Shown here in pieces: positions 33,421 through 41,674 of a DNA stretch of 64,000 nucleotides. The position numbers and the translations under genes are program-made. Source of the stretch: CAZDDB01 sp963843285 (lineage in GTDB: Bacteria > Acidobacteriota > HRBIN11 > JAKEFK01); the NCBI GenBank assembly GCA_963843285.1, contig CAWJJO010000002.1, forward strand, positions 372,001 through 436,000, read 5' to 3'. Below the pieces are notes generated by a model, which was not told the DNA's origin, made no database searches, and worked only from the letters and a program-made list of their open reading frames with translations. The first letter of the stretch is position 1. Every line of letters begins with the position of its first letter.

Positions 33421-34818
33421 GCAGCACCAGCGCAACCGATCGGGTGAAATCGGATACCTGCACATTTCTTCCTGCAACTGTCTTGCAAATGCCGGGAAAA
33501 GATCCGTGCCGTTGAGCGGCGTTGAAATTACTGCCGCATGAATGTTCCGCTCAAGAATACTCTGCAGCGCTTCTTGCGGAGGACTCTCCCAAAAAAGCAA
33601 TCGGTGTGAAGGCATCGATACGCGGAAGAGATCGAATCCATGCAACAGATTCCGATCCGAAATTCCTCTTGCTGAGATGGTCATGAGGGATTGATCCTGC
33701 AAGACTTCAATCCGGACGGCGTCGCGCTTTTTGATTTCAGTGTCGGCCGGTACATGCATCAGACCATCCATTTCAGACAGGGAGCGGATCGATCCGGCGC
33801 CTTTTGGAATTCTTCGAACAAATGTCTGCCCGTCCACTTGATACAGGTTCACGCGATGGAACGCATCATGGCTTCGTCCTGACAGTTCTTCGGCGCTGAT
33901 GAACACAGCGCGCGGAAGCGCTGCATCGATACCGGAGAGCGAACAGACAAGCGGCCGAAGATAAAGATAGGACGCAATGTACGCCGCCGCCGGATATCCC
34001 GGCAATCCAATCACCGGTATGCTTCCAATTTCTCCAAACAAGACCGGTCTGGCAGGACTGACTGCAACGCCGTGGAAATGGACTTTTCCGATCACCTTCA
34101 TCACGCTCGATGTGATATCTCCCGTTCCCATGGATGTGCCGGCTGAAATAATCAAGAGATCACTGTGTTCTTCAGCCAGCTTTAGCACCTGCGCAAGACC
34201 GTCCGGGTCATCCGGAACCGTATCGGTAACGACGAATTCGCCTCCCCATGATTCCACTAGATTCCCGATCATTGCTGAATTGGATTCTCGACCGGGATTT
34301 TCGATCAGCTCGGAACCGGTGGGAACAAACGTGACAACCGGCTTCCGATAAACTTCTATTTCTTCATGGCCCGCGCAAAGAAGTAGTGAGAGGTCCTGCG
34401 GTTGGAGTCTGTGTCCCTGGGCAAACAACAGTGATTCTTCTTCAAAGTCTTCTCCAATCAGACGCACATTTTGCCAGAATTCAACATCCCTCTCCAGAAC
34501 GGGCTGGTTCTCTTCCCATTTCACCTCCTCTATCTTTACGATGGCATTGAATTGGCTGGGAACGGTTTCCCCTGTATTGATGCGAATCCATTTTCCATCC
34601 CGGAGTTTTGCGGGAAGCGACGACGCGTCGCGAACATCGATCGCGATTCCATCCATTGCCGCCATGGGTTCCGGAGGTTGCGAGCGAAATGCGTAAACAG
34701 GGACGCTGATGACTCTGTGAAGCGCCGAACGAGCGGACACTTTCTCGCCGGTGCGCCGCAATTCGTCCATGCGGCTACGCAGAATCTTCAGACTTGCATC
34801 CAGGGAAAGTAGATCCAT
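33400..34818 (-). CDS. moeA: MoeA-family molybdopterin molybdotransferase (copy with extra domain)
   Basis: About 472 residues in the open part. MoeA inserts molybdate into adenylylated molybdopterin. The N-terminal domains I/II contain AMDGIAIDVRDASS and RINTGETVPSQFNAIVKIEEV. The MoCF_biosynth domain III has VTFVPTGSELIENPG, NSAMIGNLVESWGGE, DLLIISAGTSMGTGDITSSVM, HGVAVSPARPVLFG and VIGLPGYPAAAYIASYL. Domain IV follows. From about residue 390 the sequence continues into a periplasmic-binding-protein-like region (QEALQSILERNIHAAVISTPLNGTDLF) that is cut by a frameshift. ATG 34818 is preferred to the GTG one codon before. A second, plain MoeA lies at 41675-42910. Confidence 0.88.
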   Translation of the reverse strand: MDLLSLDASLKILRSRMDELRRTGEKVSARSALHRVISVPVYAFRSQPPEPMAAMDGIAIDVRDASSLPAKLRDGKWIRINTGETVPSQFNAIVKIEEVKWEENQPVLERDVEFWQNVRLIGEDFEEESLLFAQGHRLQPQDLSLLLCAGHEEIEVYRKPVVTFVPTGSELIENPGRESNSAMIGNLVESWGGEFVVTDTVPDDPDGLAQVLKLAEEHSDLLIISAGTSMGTGDITSSVMKVIGKVHFHGVAVSPARPVLFGEIGSIPVIGLPGYPAAAYIASYLYLRPLVCSLSGIDAALPRAVFISAEELSGRSHDAFHRVNLYQVDGQTFVRRIPKGAGSIRSLSEMDGLMHVPADTEIKKRDAVRIEVLQDQSLMTISARGISDRNLLHGFDLFRVSMPSHRLLFWESPPQEALQSILERNIHAAVISTPLNGTDLFPAFARQLQEEMCRYPISPDRLRWCCALTPSR

Positions 34819-34845
34819 CACTGCCCACCCGCGAAATGATTGTAC

Positions 34846-34886
34846 TACGGGAAGAGAATCACCTTTACTTCATGTATGGCTAAGAT
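34846..34886 (-). other. Remnant resembling a MoeA C-terminus
   Basis: The minus strand reads AIHEVKVILFP followed by TAG. EVKVILFP is exactly the C-terminus of the intact MoeA at 41675, and 22 of 23 nucleotides agree (GAAGTAAAGGTGATYCTCTT then CCC). It has no start and is only about 14 codons long. It looks like a scar of a duplicated moeA end placed between the phosphatase gene and the second moeA. Confidence 0.45.
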
Positions 34887-34887
34887 T

Positions 34888-35461
34888 TCAATCGCTTTCG
34901 CAATTCCATCCAGAAATGTAAAAGAGTTTGCTGTTTTGAGGGATCAAGTCCCAAACTTCCTCTATAGGCCGACCCTGATAACACGCAATCAGGATCGCGA
35001 GTGCCAAACCATGAGACACAATGGCTATGGTTTCATTGGCGTGCCGTTCCGCTATGTCTCGTACGGCTGACATTACTCGAATCCGTACCTGTTCTACTGT
35101 CTCGCCCCCTGGCGCGCTGACGGTTCGCGGATCCAACTTCCTGCGCTTCAGAAGTTCCGAATAGAGGGCTTGAATCTCATCGAATAGCATTCCTTCCCAG
35201 GAGCCGAGGTGGATTTCCCTGAGCCGTGGATCCTGATAAACACGCACACCCAGAGCATGGCCCAGGATTTCTGCGCTTTCGCTGGCTCGCGTTCAAATCG
35301 CTGCAGTAGATGGCAGCCGGCGGGTTTTCACGCAACTCTGCGACCAGTTCAGCAGACTGGCGGCGGCCGCGATCATTCAATGGAACGTCCGACTGTCCCT
35401 GATAGCGTCCTTCTAGATTCCAGTCCGTTTCGCCATGACGGATTAAGACGAACCTCGTCAT
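34888..35461 (-). pseudogene. Histidine-phosphatase (phosphoglycerate-mutase-like, possible GpgP), one frameshift
   Basis: The first part (MTRFVLIRHGETDWNLEGRY, then SDVPLNDRGRRQSAELVAEL and AAIYCSDL) has the catalytic RHGE motif. The second frame continues RASESAEILGHALGVRVYQDPRLREIHLGSWEGM, with the proton-donor Glu, through IAIVSHGLALAIL with the second His. Removing one A from the AA at about 35293-35295 joins them. The start overlaps the gpgS stop by 4 nt (ATGA). Glucosyl-3-phosphoglycerate phosphatases of mycobacteria belong to this family, so it is a good candidate for GpgP, by context only. With the frameshift the gene is inactive or the read is wrong. Confidence 0.7.
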
Positions 35462-37266
35462 CGGTGATGAGTCCTCCGATATTCCGGGAGTTCAATCATG
35501 GGAGGTCTGGCCAATTCCGCAATCTCCTCGACATCAAGAAAATACCTCGGACGCTCATAACGAATCAGTTTCATGGTCTTGTTGATATCTTCCAGCAAAT
35601 CATGACCCATGCGCCTCTCAAGTTTGCTGATTACAGTTTGAATAATTGCGAACGACATTTTGCTGAGAGGTTCCAGCGACTGGTTGCGATGGATTCGTTC
35701 CAAAAGGTCCACCTGCGCAATCGCGTCCAGGCCTGCCTTTTCAAATGCATCAATGAGAAGGCCCACTTCGACACCGTATCCAGAAGAGAAAGTCAGACGT
35801 TCCAGCAATGAACGGCGTCCGCCATATTCCCCTGACAGCGGCTGAATCAAACCCGATAGCTCAGGATAAAAAAGATTCAGCATCGGCCGGGCTGTAAGTT
35901 CTGTAACGCGCCCACCGCCGCCTGCCTGAATCTTATCGCCAATCCGAAGTGGACGGCGGTAAAACCCCTTCACAAATTGAATTCCTGGTGAATGAAGGAG
36001 TACCCCGAGCAGACCGTACACGAAACGGGGGTGGACATTGGTAATGTCGGTATCGATCCATACGACAAGATCACCTCGCGTAACATAAAGACTCTTCCAC
36101 AACGCCTCTCCTTTTCCTGAGCGCGCACCGTATTTTGGCAATATCTCCTGATGGATGAATACCGGAACTTCACAGTTTTCGGCAATCTCCCGTGTGCGAT
36201 CCGTGGAATGAGAATCAATCAACACGATTTCATCTATTAGCGGCACGCGGTCCATTAAAGCGCGCTTGATGGTTCGGATCACACGTCCCAAAGTGGCCTG
36301 CTCGTTTAAAGCCGGCATCGCAACACTAATGGAGAGCCGTTGTTCATTTTTCAGCGAAAGCAACTTTTCAAGATTCTTGAATTCATTTGCGTGAAACGTG
36401 TTCTCCGCGAACCACTTGTCTACCAGAATGGAGATCGCTGTTAGACCCGGATTCCGAATCGACGACTCATCCAATCGCTTTGATTTCACAGCAATGACCG
36501 GCACAGGGCTCTGGCGGAGAATTCCCTCGGCTACCGGCCCTAGAGAAACAGAAGATTCCTTCGGACGGGCAGTGGAACCCATCACAATCAAGTCCGAATG
36601 AACTGATTCCCGAAGAATCGTTCCTGCAGGATCATCGGTCCTGATTTGGAGGTGACGGACCGGAAGTCGCGCAAGAACGTGAGCGATCCCTTGAAAAGGA
36701 GCATCACGACGGTCATTCTTGGCAAAGTCAACAGGCAACAAGTGGAGGGATTTAACATGAGCGCTCGCGGCGTGAGAAATAGCAAGTGAAACACGCAGAG
36801 CCAACTCCGCATATGGTCCTCCGCGCGCTGGAAGGAGAACCTGCGAAAGAGATTGGGGCAACGGACCTCGAATCAGGGCCGTATCACAAGGAGGACGCGT
36901 TAGCACCGTTTCGGCAGTTACACCGAGCGCTTTCAAACTCTGCGGCCACTCCAGCAAAAGAAGATCCGGATTCTCCTGCTCAATCAAACGTACAAGCTCT
37001 CGCCACGGATCGTACGAAACGTGAACCGGAGATGTGCTTTGAATTCGTGCTTCGATCAGGTCTCGAAATGTTCCTCGAATCTGGCGCGCTGGTTGTGAGG
37101 CTGTGCTCAAAGACTTGTTCTGTTTCACTCTTACAAGTCCGATCAACAGGATCTTGCCTTCGCCGATCATCAGGCGCGCCGCGTTTAACGCGGTAGTCGG
37201 GTCACAACCGTGAATCACCGGAACAAGAATCTTCGAAAATGGCGTGAAACGCCGCGACCCTTTCAT
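35458..37266 (-). CDS. gpgS: Glucosyl-3-phosphoglycerate synthase fused to two UspA domains
   Basis: 602 residues from ATG 37266 (AGGAG 7 nt upstream). Two universal-stress-protein domains come first: about 10-130 (FSKILVPVIHGCDPTTAL) and about 138-260 (LSQVLLPARGGPYAELALRVSLAI, DLIVMGSTAR, SPVPVIAVKSKR). A GT2 glycosyltransferase follows at about 315-570: SVAMPALNEQATLGRVIRTI, KGEALWKSLYVTRGDLVVWI, the DxD-type DTD, FVKGFYRRPL, GGGRVTELTARPMLNLFYPE, QPLSGEYGGRRSLLE, GYGVEVGLLID and QVDLLERIHRNQ. These are GpgS signatures for transfer of glucose from NDP-glucose to 3-phosphoglycerate. The tandem UspA fusion is unusual and suggests stress or nucleotide sensing. It overlaps the upstream GT4 gene and the downstream phosphatase gene by 4 nt each. 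Confidence 0.92.
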   Translation of the reverse strand: MKGSRRFTPFSKILVPVIHGCDPTTALNAARLMIGEGKILLIGLVRVKQNKSLSTASQPARQIRGTFRDLIEARIQSTSPVHVSYDPWRELVRLIEQENPDLLLLEWPQSLKALGVTAETVLTRPPCDTALIRGPLPQSLSQVLLPARGGPYAELALRVSLAISHAASAHVKSLHLLPVDFAKNDRRDAPFQGIAHVLARLPVRHLQIRTDDPAGTILRESVHSDLIVMGSTARPKESSVSLGPVAEGILRQSPVPVIAVKSKRLDESSIRNPGLTAISILVDKWFAENTFHANEFKNLEKLLSLKNEQRLSISVAMPALNEQATLGRVIRTIKRALMDRVPLIDEIVLIDSHSTDRTREIAENCEVPVFIHQEILPKYGARSGKGEALWKSLYVTRGDLVVWIDTDITNVHPRFVYGLLGVLLHSPGIQFVKGFYRRPLRIGDKIQAGGGGRVTELTARPMLNLFYPELSGLIQPLSGEYGGRRSLLERLTFSSGYGVEVGLLIDAFEKAGLDAIAQVDLLERIHRNQSLEPLSKMSFAIIQTVISKLERRMGHDLLEDINKTMKLIRYERPRYFLDVEEIAELARPPMIELPEYRRTHHR

Positions 37267-38492
37267 CGAGCTACTCCTGATTCCAAAAGCAATGGCTCGA
37301 TTTCTCTTTTGTAAAGCTGATCCCAATCATATCTACGCAAATGCATTCGCATCTGAAGGACGCTATTTCCGTCCACTTGGGTCCGTATCATGGATGCAAC
37401 GTCCTTTGGATCCGATTCCGGCGAGAAATAGTGAGCCTCATCTCCGGCCAGTTCCCGAAGCGGATCGATGTTTGAACAAAAGACTGGCAACTTCACCTGG
37501 CTCGCTTCGATCAGGGGCAAGCCAAAACCTTCTTCAAAACTCGGAAGCAACAATAGATCGGCCAGCCTGAAAAGACCGTAGATCACATGCTCCGGAAGAT
37601 AGCCGTTGACAACATCTGCCAGGAAATGGACACACTTCGTCAGGGAGAGTTGTTCACGCAAGTTCTTCAACCGGACGAGATACTCCCGATTGGCGGCATT
37701 GTGGGGACCGGGAGGACCTGTGATCACCAGCATCACATCGGGAAAATGGTTTTTAAGTTCCGCAACAATATGCAGCGCAAGTTCAATGTTCTTTCGTGGA
37801 GTAATTCGCACAGGCAAAAGGATCAAGGGAAAAGCTGTGAGCAGCTGCAGGCGATCGGTCAGCTCCACTGTTTGTACGTTCAAGCCGTTCAACTCCGCGA
37901 CGGCAACACCATTTGGGATCACTCGAATTTGATCGTGCTTTTTCCCCAGCAAAAATGCCAGTTCTTTACGTCTGAATTCGGAAACAACAACCTGTTTCGC
38001 GCCGGGCCAGTCTTGCCGGAGGAGATCCCATGGATAGCCATCGTGCAGTTCCTGCCTGTAGCGCTGAGCGGTCCAGGCTAGATCATGATGCCAGAGAATC
38101 AATGCCGGAGGTTGAGATCTATCCATGCGTTTCCGAATTGCTGCTGTTAAAGCCAGATTTTTATGAAGCGAACAAACATTATGTGCGATCAGCAAATCCA
38201 GTCCATTCAGCACGGGATTCAATCTGGATGAAATTTCCGCTACGAGAGAGTCAAACTTGGCCGATACCATCCCTTGATCGAGCTCTTTCTTTACCAGGAG
38301 AACATCTTCTTGCATTGAGTCAACAAGAGCGATCTGGTGGAAAGCAACGCGCGAATCAAATTGATTACCCCGGCCTGCAATCACACTTACTTTGTGACCT
38401 GCCTCCGTCATTAAAACCGCATGTCTGGCCAATATCGCCTCCACACCTCCGACCACAGGGGGGACTGAATAATGAAGAAGTCCGATGTTCAT
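37263..38492 (-). CDS. GT4-family glycosyltransferase of the glucosylglycerate cluster
   Basis: 409 residues, GT-B fold. The N-terminal acceptor domain starts NIGLLHYSVPPVVGGVEAIL, with the GG loop seen in many GT4 enzymes. The donor domain has VIPNGV, LLPVRITPRKNIELAL, VITGPPGP, and the EX7E motif in SFEEGFGLPLIEA. It is translationally coupled to gpgS, so it may extend glucosyl-3-phosphoglycerate (for example to mannosylglucosyl-phosphoglycerate, as MggA does) or act on glucosylglycerate. The exact donor and acceptor cannot be read from the sequence. ATG 38492 is used; the TTG one codon before is ignored. It is divergent from a second GT4 gene. Confidence 0.85.
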   Translation of the reverse strand: MNIGLLHYSVPPVVGGVEAILARHAVLMTEAGHKVSVIAGRGNQFDSRVAFHQIALVDSMQEDVLLVKKELDQGMVSAKFDSLVAEISSRLNPVLNGLDLLIAHNVCSLHKNLALTAAIRKRMDRSQPPALILWHHDLAWTAQRYRQELHDGYPWDLLRQDWPGAKQVVVSEFRRKELAFLLGKKHDQIRVIPNGVAVAELNGLNVQTVELTDRLQLLTAFPLILLPVRITPRKNIELALHIVAELKNHFPDVMLVITGPPGPHNAANREYLVRLKNLREQLSLTKCVHFLADVVNGYLPEHVIYGLFRLADLLLLPSFEEGFGLPLIEASQVKLPVFCSNIDPLRELAGDEAHYFSPESDPKDVASMIRTQVDGNSVLQMRMHLRRYDWDQLYKREIEPLLLESGVAR

Positions 38493-38579
38493 CAATTCAA
38501 TCCTAAACTATGGTGGAATATAATCAATCTTGATGGATCCATTACAACTCCGCTCACCTGTAACTGGAAGTAAAGCCTG

Positions 38580-39842
38580 ATGGCTGCTCCTTCCTGCCGG
38601 ATTGGAATCGTATCAACACGACTGGCCGGTATGGATGGTGTCTCGCTTGAGGTCGTCAAGTGGGTGAATGTTCTCGAAAGAATGGGACATACCTGTTTTT
38701 TCTTTGCCGGAGAGTGCGACTGGCCGGCCGAACGTTCTTATGTAGTGCCGGAAGCACATTTCGAGTTTCCCGAAATTCTTGAACTCACATCAGATTTATT
38801 TGATCAATATAAACGTGATCCAGAGACTTCTAAAAAAGTAGATAGACTGAAGAACCACCTGAAAGCGCACCTGCACAAGTTTGTGCGTGATTTTGAAATC
38901 CGGCTGCTGATCGTTGAAAATGCCCTATCCATCCCGATGAACATTCCATTTGGCCTCGCGCTGACGGAAATGATTGCAGAAACCGGGATGCTGACGCTGG
39001 GACACCATCACGACTTCTTCTGGGAACGATCGCGTTTTACTGTAGGAGCGGCGGATGACTATCTGCGCGCCGCTTTTCCGCCGACCTTACACTCCATTCG
39101 CCACTCGGTGATTAATACTTTCGCCCAGCGGCAGCTTGCCCTGCGCACCGGCGCCAGCTCGTTTGTCATTCCCAATGTGATGGATTTCGACTCACCGGCT
39201 CCGAAATCGGACGGCTACGCGGATGATTTGAAGCAAGCTCTCGGCATTTCGCCTGAAGAATATTTTCTTTTACAGCCGACTCGGGTCGTTCCGCGCAAAC
39301 GGATCGAAAGGGCGATCGAGCTCACCAGCCGGCTGGGCCGGCCTTGCGCTCTTGTAATCTCCCATGCGTCCGGTGATGAAGGTTCCAGGTACATGGATTA
39401 CCTTCGCGAATACATCGATTTGTTGAGCGTACATGTTGTCTTCGCGGAAGAACAATTCCAGAATGTGCGGGGTCGAAAGCCGGACGGCACGAAGTTGTAT
39501 TCACTTGCAGATGCCCACTTCCCGGCTGACCTGGTTACATATCCATCTTCGATTGAGGGATTCGGGAATGGGTTTCTGGAAGCCGTCTATTATCGGAAGC
39601 CGATTCTGATGAGCGCCTATGAGATTTATCGCGTGGATATTCGACCGAAAGGATTCCGTGTAATCGAGTTTGAGGATTACATCACCCAGGAAGTCGTTCG
39701 GAAGGTACGTGAAGTGCTGGAAAACAAGGCTCTGGCGCAAGAAATGGCGGAGCATAATTATGTTGTTGCGCGTCATTACTATTCCTACACGAATCTCGAG
39801 ACTCTTTTGGCCGCCGCAATCAACCTTCTGCTGGGAGACTAG
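38580..39842 (+). CDS. GT4-like glycosyltransferase (possible mannosylglucosylglycerate synthase)
   Basis: 420 residues. The sequence begins CRIGIVSTRLAGMDGVSLEV, with the DGVS loop found in MggS-like enzymes. It continues with MLTLGHHHDFFWERSRF, VIPNVMDFD, LLQPTRVVPRKRIERAIEL, and the EX7E motif in SSIEGFGNGFLEA. Non-phosphorylating mannosylglucosylglycerate synthases are of this GT4 type, and gpgS plus a GH13_18 phosphorylase are neighbours, which supports a role in glycerate-based compatible-solute synthesis. It is divergent from the other GT4 gene and convergent with the phosphorylase gene. The family is certain; the product is inferred from context. Confidence 0.82.
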   Translation: MAAPSCRIGIVSTRLAGMDGVSLEVVKWVNVLERMGHTCFFFAGECDWPAERSYVVPEAHFEFPEILELTSDLFDQYKRDPETSKKVDRLKNHLKAHLHKFVRDFEIRLLIVENALSIPMNIPFGLALTEMIAETGMLTLGHHHDFFWERSRFTVGAADDYLRAAFPPTLHSIRHSVINTFAQRQLALRTGASSFVIPNVMDFDSPAPKSDGYADDLKQALGISPEEYFLLQPTRVVPRKRIERAIELTSRLGRPCALVISHASGDEGSRYMDYLREYIDLLSVHVVFAEEQFQNVRGRKPDGTKLYSLADAHFPADLVTYPSSIEGFGNGFLEAVYYRKPILMSAYEIYRVDIRPKGFRVIEFEDYITQEVVRKVREVLENKALAQEMAEHNYVVARHYYSYTNLETLLAAAINLLLGD

Positions 39843-39852
39843 TGTGTTATAA

Positions 39853-39912
39853 GCGGTTTGTAGGCGCCGGCCTCTGGCCGGCATGCCGACGAGACGTCAG
39901 CGTTACAAACCA
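39853..39912. repeat. GGTTTGTAACGCCGGCG-family repeat between convergent genes
   Basis: GCGGTTTGTAGGCGCCGGCC at the left and CGTTACAAACC at the right form a degenerate hairpin that ends 5 nt from the phosphorylase stop and starts 11 nt from the GT4 stop. Confidence 0.75.
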
Positions 39913-39916
39913 CCGA

Positions 39917-41629
39917 CTAGATCTGGAGTCGTACCCACAGACCCTCATAAGGAGCCAGTTGTAACCTACCGGCGGAAATTCGCCTCGCCGGGTTCAGGAG
40001 ATCGACGCCCCGGTGAGATTCCGAAAGGACCACATTCTCAGAGACCGAAGTAATGTTCTGCAAATAGAGAATTCTCTCAGAAGTTTGGGGTGAGGAGCGA
40101 ATCAGGGCAAATAGTGAATCTCCCCATTCCAGGATTTCCTGTTCCCCGTATGGATCGAACGCAGGATGCTGAGAGCGAACCTGTAGGAGCTCGCGGAGTC
40201 GTGTGAAAACTTTATACCGCAGGGATTCACGATTCGCCAGATCTTGCTGAACATCCTGACGAATCAGTTTCTGCCGGTTGATCGTTCGATTCCTTCCCGT
40301 TTCTATCGGTCCGTGCACCCAGCTTCGCGAGCCAAATAGACTGTGGAAATAAAAAGCTGGAACTCCAATCAATGACAGAAGAATCGCATGAGCTGCGATA
40401 AACCGATCCACTTGCAGATCCAATGCTTCCGGCCCGTGTGGATCTGAAAGCGCGTCGAAGTAATTGATGTTCAATTCATACGGACTTTCGGTTCCATCAG
40501 AATTTCGCTTTCTGGAAACAAGGCCCCCGTGAAGCTCACATTGCCTGACAACAGATTCGATCTCGCTTTCCGTAAGAATGCCTCGCACGGGATTCATGCC
40601 GATCCCATCGTGCGATGCGAGGAAATTGAAGAACGTGGCTTCGTTGGACGGAAGCTTTAATGAAGCCGCCCAACTTGTAAGCTCTCGTGAACTGCCTGTC
40701 TGAATGGTGTGTAGCAATAGAGGAGGCAGCGCGAAGTTGTAAACCATTTGCGCTTCATCCATTCCATCTCCGAAGTAAGAGATGTTTTCAGCATGTGGAA
40801 CATTCGTTTCAGTAATTAAGATCACGTGAGGAGCTACATGATTCAGAACAGCGCGGAGGAGCTTGATGATTTTATGTGTTTGCGGGAGATGGATACAGCC
40901 GGTTCCGATTTCTTTCCACAGGTAAGCGACCGCATCGAGACGAAGAAAGCCGGCTCCGCGCAAAACATAAAACAGCATTACTTCCAGCATTTCCAGAAGA
41001 ACATCAGGGTTGCGAAAGTTCAAGTCGACCTGATCATCGCTAAATGTGGTCCAGACTCGCTTCGGGCCGGTGGAAGTGGCAAATTCTGTTAGCAGAGGAG
41101 TCGTTCTGGGGCGCACCACCCGTGACAGATCCGGCGTTCCCTCTACAACGAAAAAGTAGTTCCGGTAGCGCGGATCATCCTTCAGAAAGCTCTGAAACCA
41201 GTTATGCCGGACTGAAACATGGTTCAATACCGTGTCAAACATGAGCCTGAAATGGGACCGCAATTGCGCTAGATCTTTCCAGCTTCCCAACATCGGATCT
41301 ACATTGCGGTAATCGATCACCGAAAACCCGTCATCTGATGAATATGGATAGAAGGGCAGGAGGTGAACGGTGGTAATAATGTTCTTGAGATGGTCCGCGC
41401 AAAAGTCTGCCAAACACTGAAGAGGGGGTGTGCCGGATTCCTGGACTTGATCTCCGTAAGTGATGAGAAAAGTGTCTGCGTACGATACGCTCCCGCGAGT
41501 CCTTCTGGAAACAACCTCGCTTTGAAGACGGAACGCTTTCATCAATCCGTCAATCCGCGCATGAGCGAGTTTCGCGGCCGGTTCTCCGTATAGCGTGCCC
41601 AGAAGCTCCAAAATTCTTTTCGAATCCAT
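39917..41629 (-). CDS. GH13 subfamily-18 glycoside phosphorylase (sucrose/glucosylglycerate phosphorylase type)
   Basis: 570 residues. A (beta/alpha)8 amylase-fold enzyme with the layout of sucrose phosphorylases: VHLLPFYPYSSDDGFSVIDY, LMFDTVLNHVS, FLRLDAVAYLWKEIGT (nucleophile Asp), LITETNVPHAENISYFG (acid/base Glu), LASHDGIGMNP (transition-state Asp), and a C-terminal beta domain. GH13_18 includes glucosylglycerate phosphorylases (YcjM type), which split alpha-glucosylglycerate with phosphate to glucose-1-phosphate and glycerate. Beside gpgS and two GT4 genes, a catabolic role on glucosylglycerate is the best reading; sucrose or glucosylglycerol are alternatives. It lies downstream of moeA on the same strand with a 45-nt gap. 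Confidence 0.9.
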   Translation of the reverse strand: MDSKRILELLGTLYGEPAAKLAHARIDGLMKAFRLQSEVVSRRTRGSVSYADTFLITYGDQVQESGTPPLQCLADFCADHLKNIITTVHLLPFYPYSSDDGFSVIDYRNVDPMLGSWKDLAQLRSHFRLMFDTVLNHVSVRHNWFQSFLKDDPRYRNYFFVVEGTPDLSRVVRPRTTPLLTEFATSTGPKRVWTTFSDDQVDLNFRNPDVLLEMLEVMLFYVLRGAGFLRLDAVAYLWKEIGTGCIHLPQTHKIIKLLRAVLNHVAPHVILITETNVPHAENISYFGDGMDEAQMVYNFALPPLLLHTIQTGSSRELTSWAASLKLPSNEATFFNFLASHDGIGMNPVRGILTESEIESVVRQCELHGGLVSRKRNSDGTESPYELNINYFDALSDPHGPEALDLQVDRFIAAHAILLSLIGVPAFYFHSLFGSRSWVHGPIETGRNRTINRQKLIRQDVQQDLANRESLRYKVFTRLRELLQVRSQHPAFDPYGEQEILEWGDSLFALIRSSPQTSERILYLQNITSVSENVVLSESHRGVDLLNPARRISAGRLQLAPYEGLWVRLQI

Positions 41630-41674
41630 TTCAGGACGATTGTTCGCCGAACTTGAAATCGGAACCCCGTTTCT

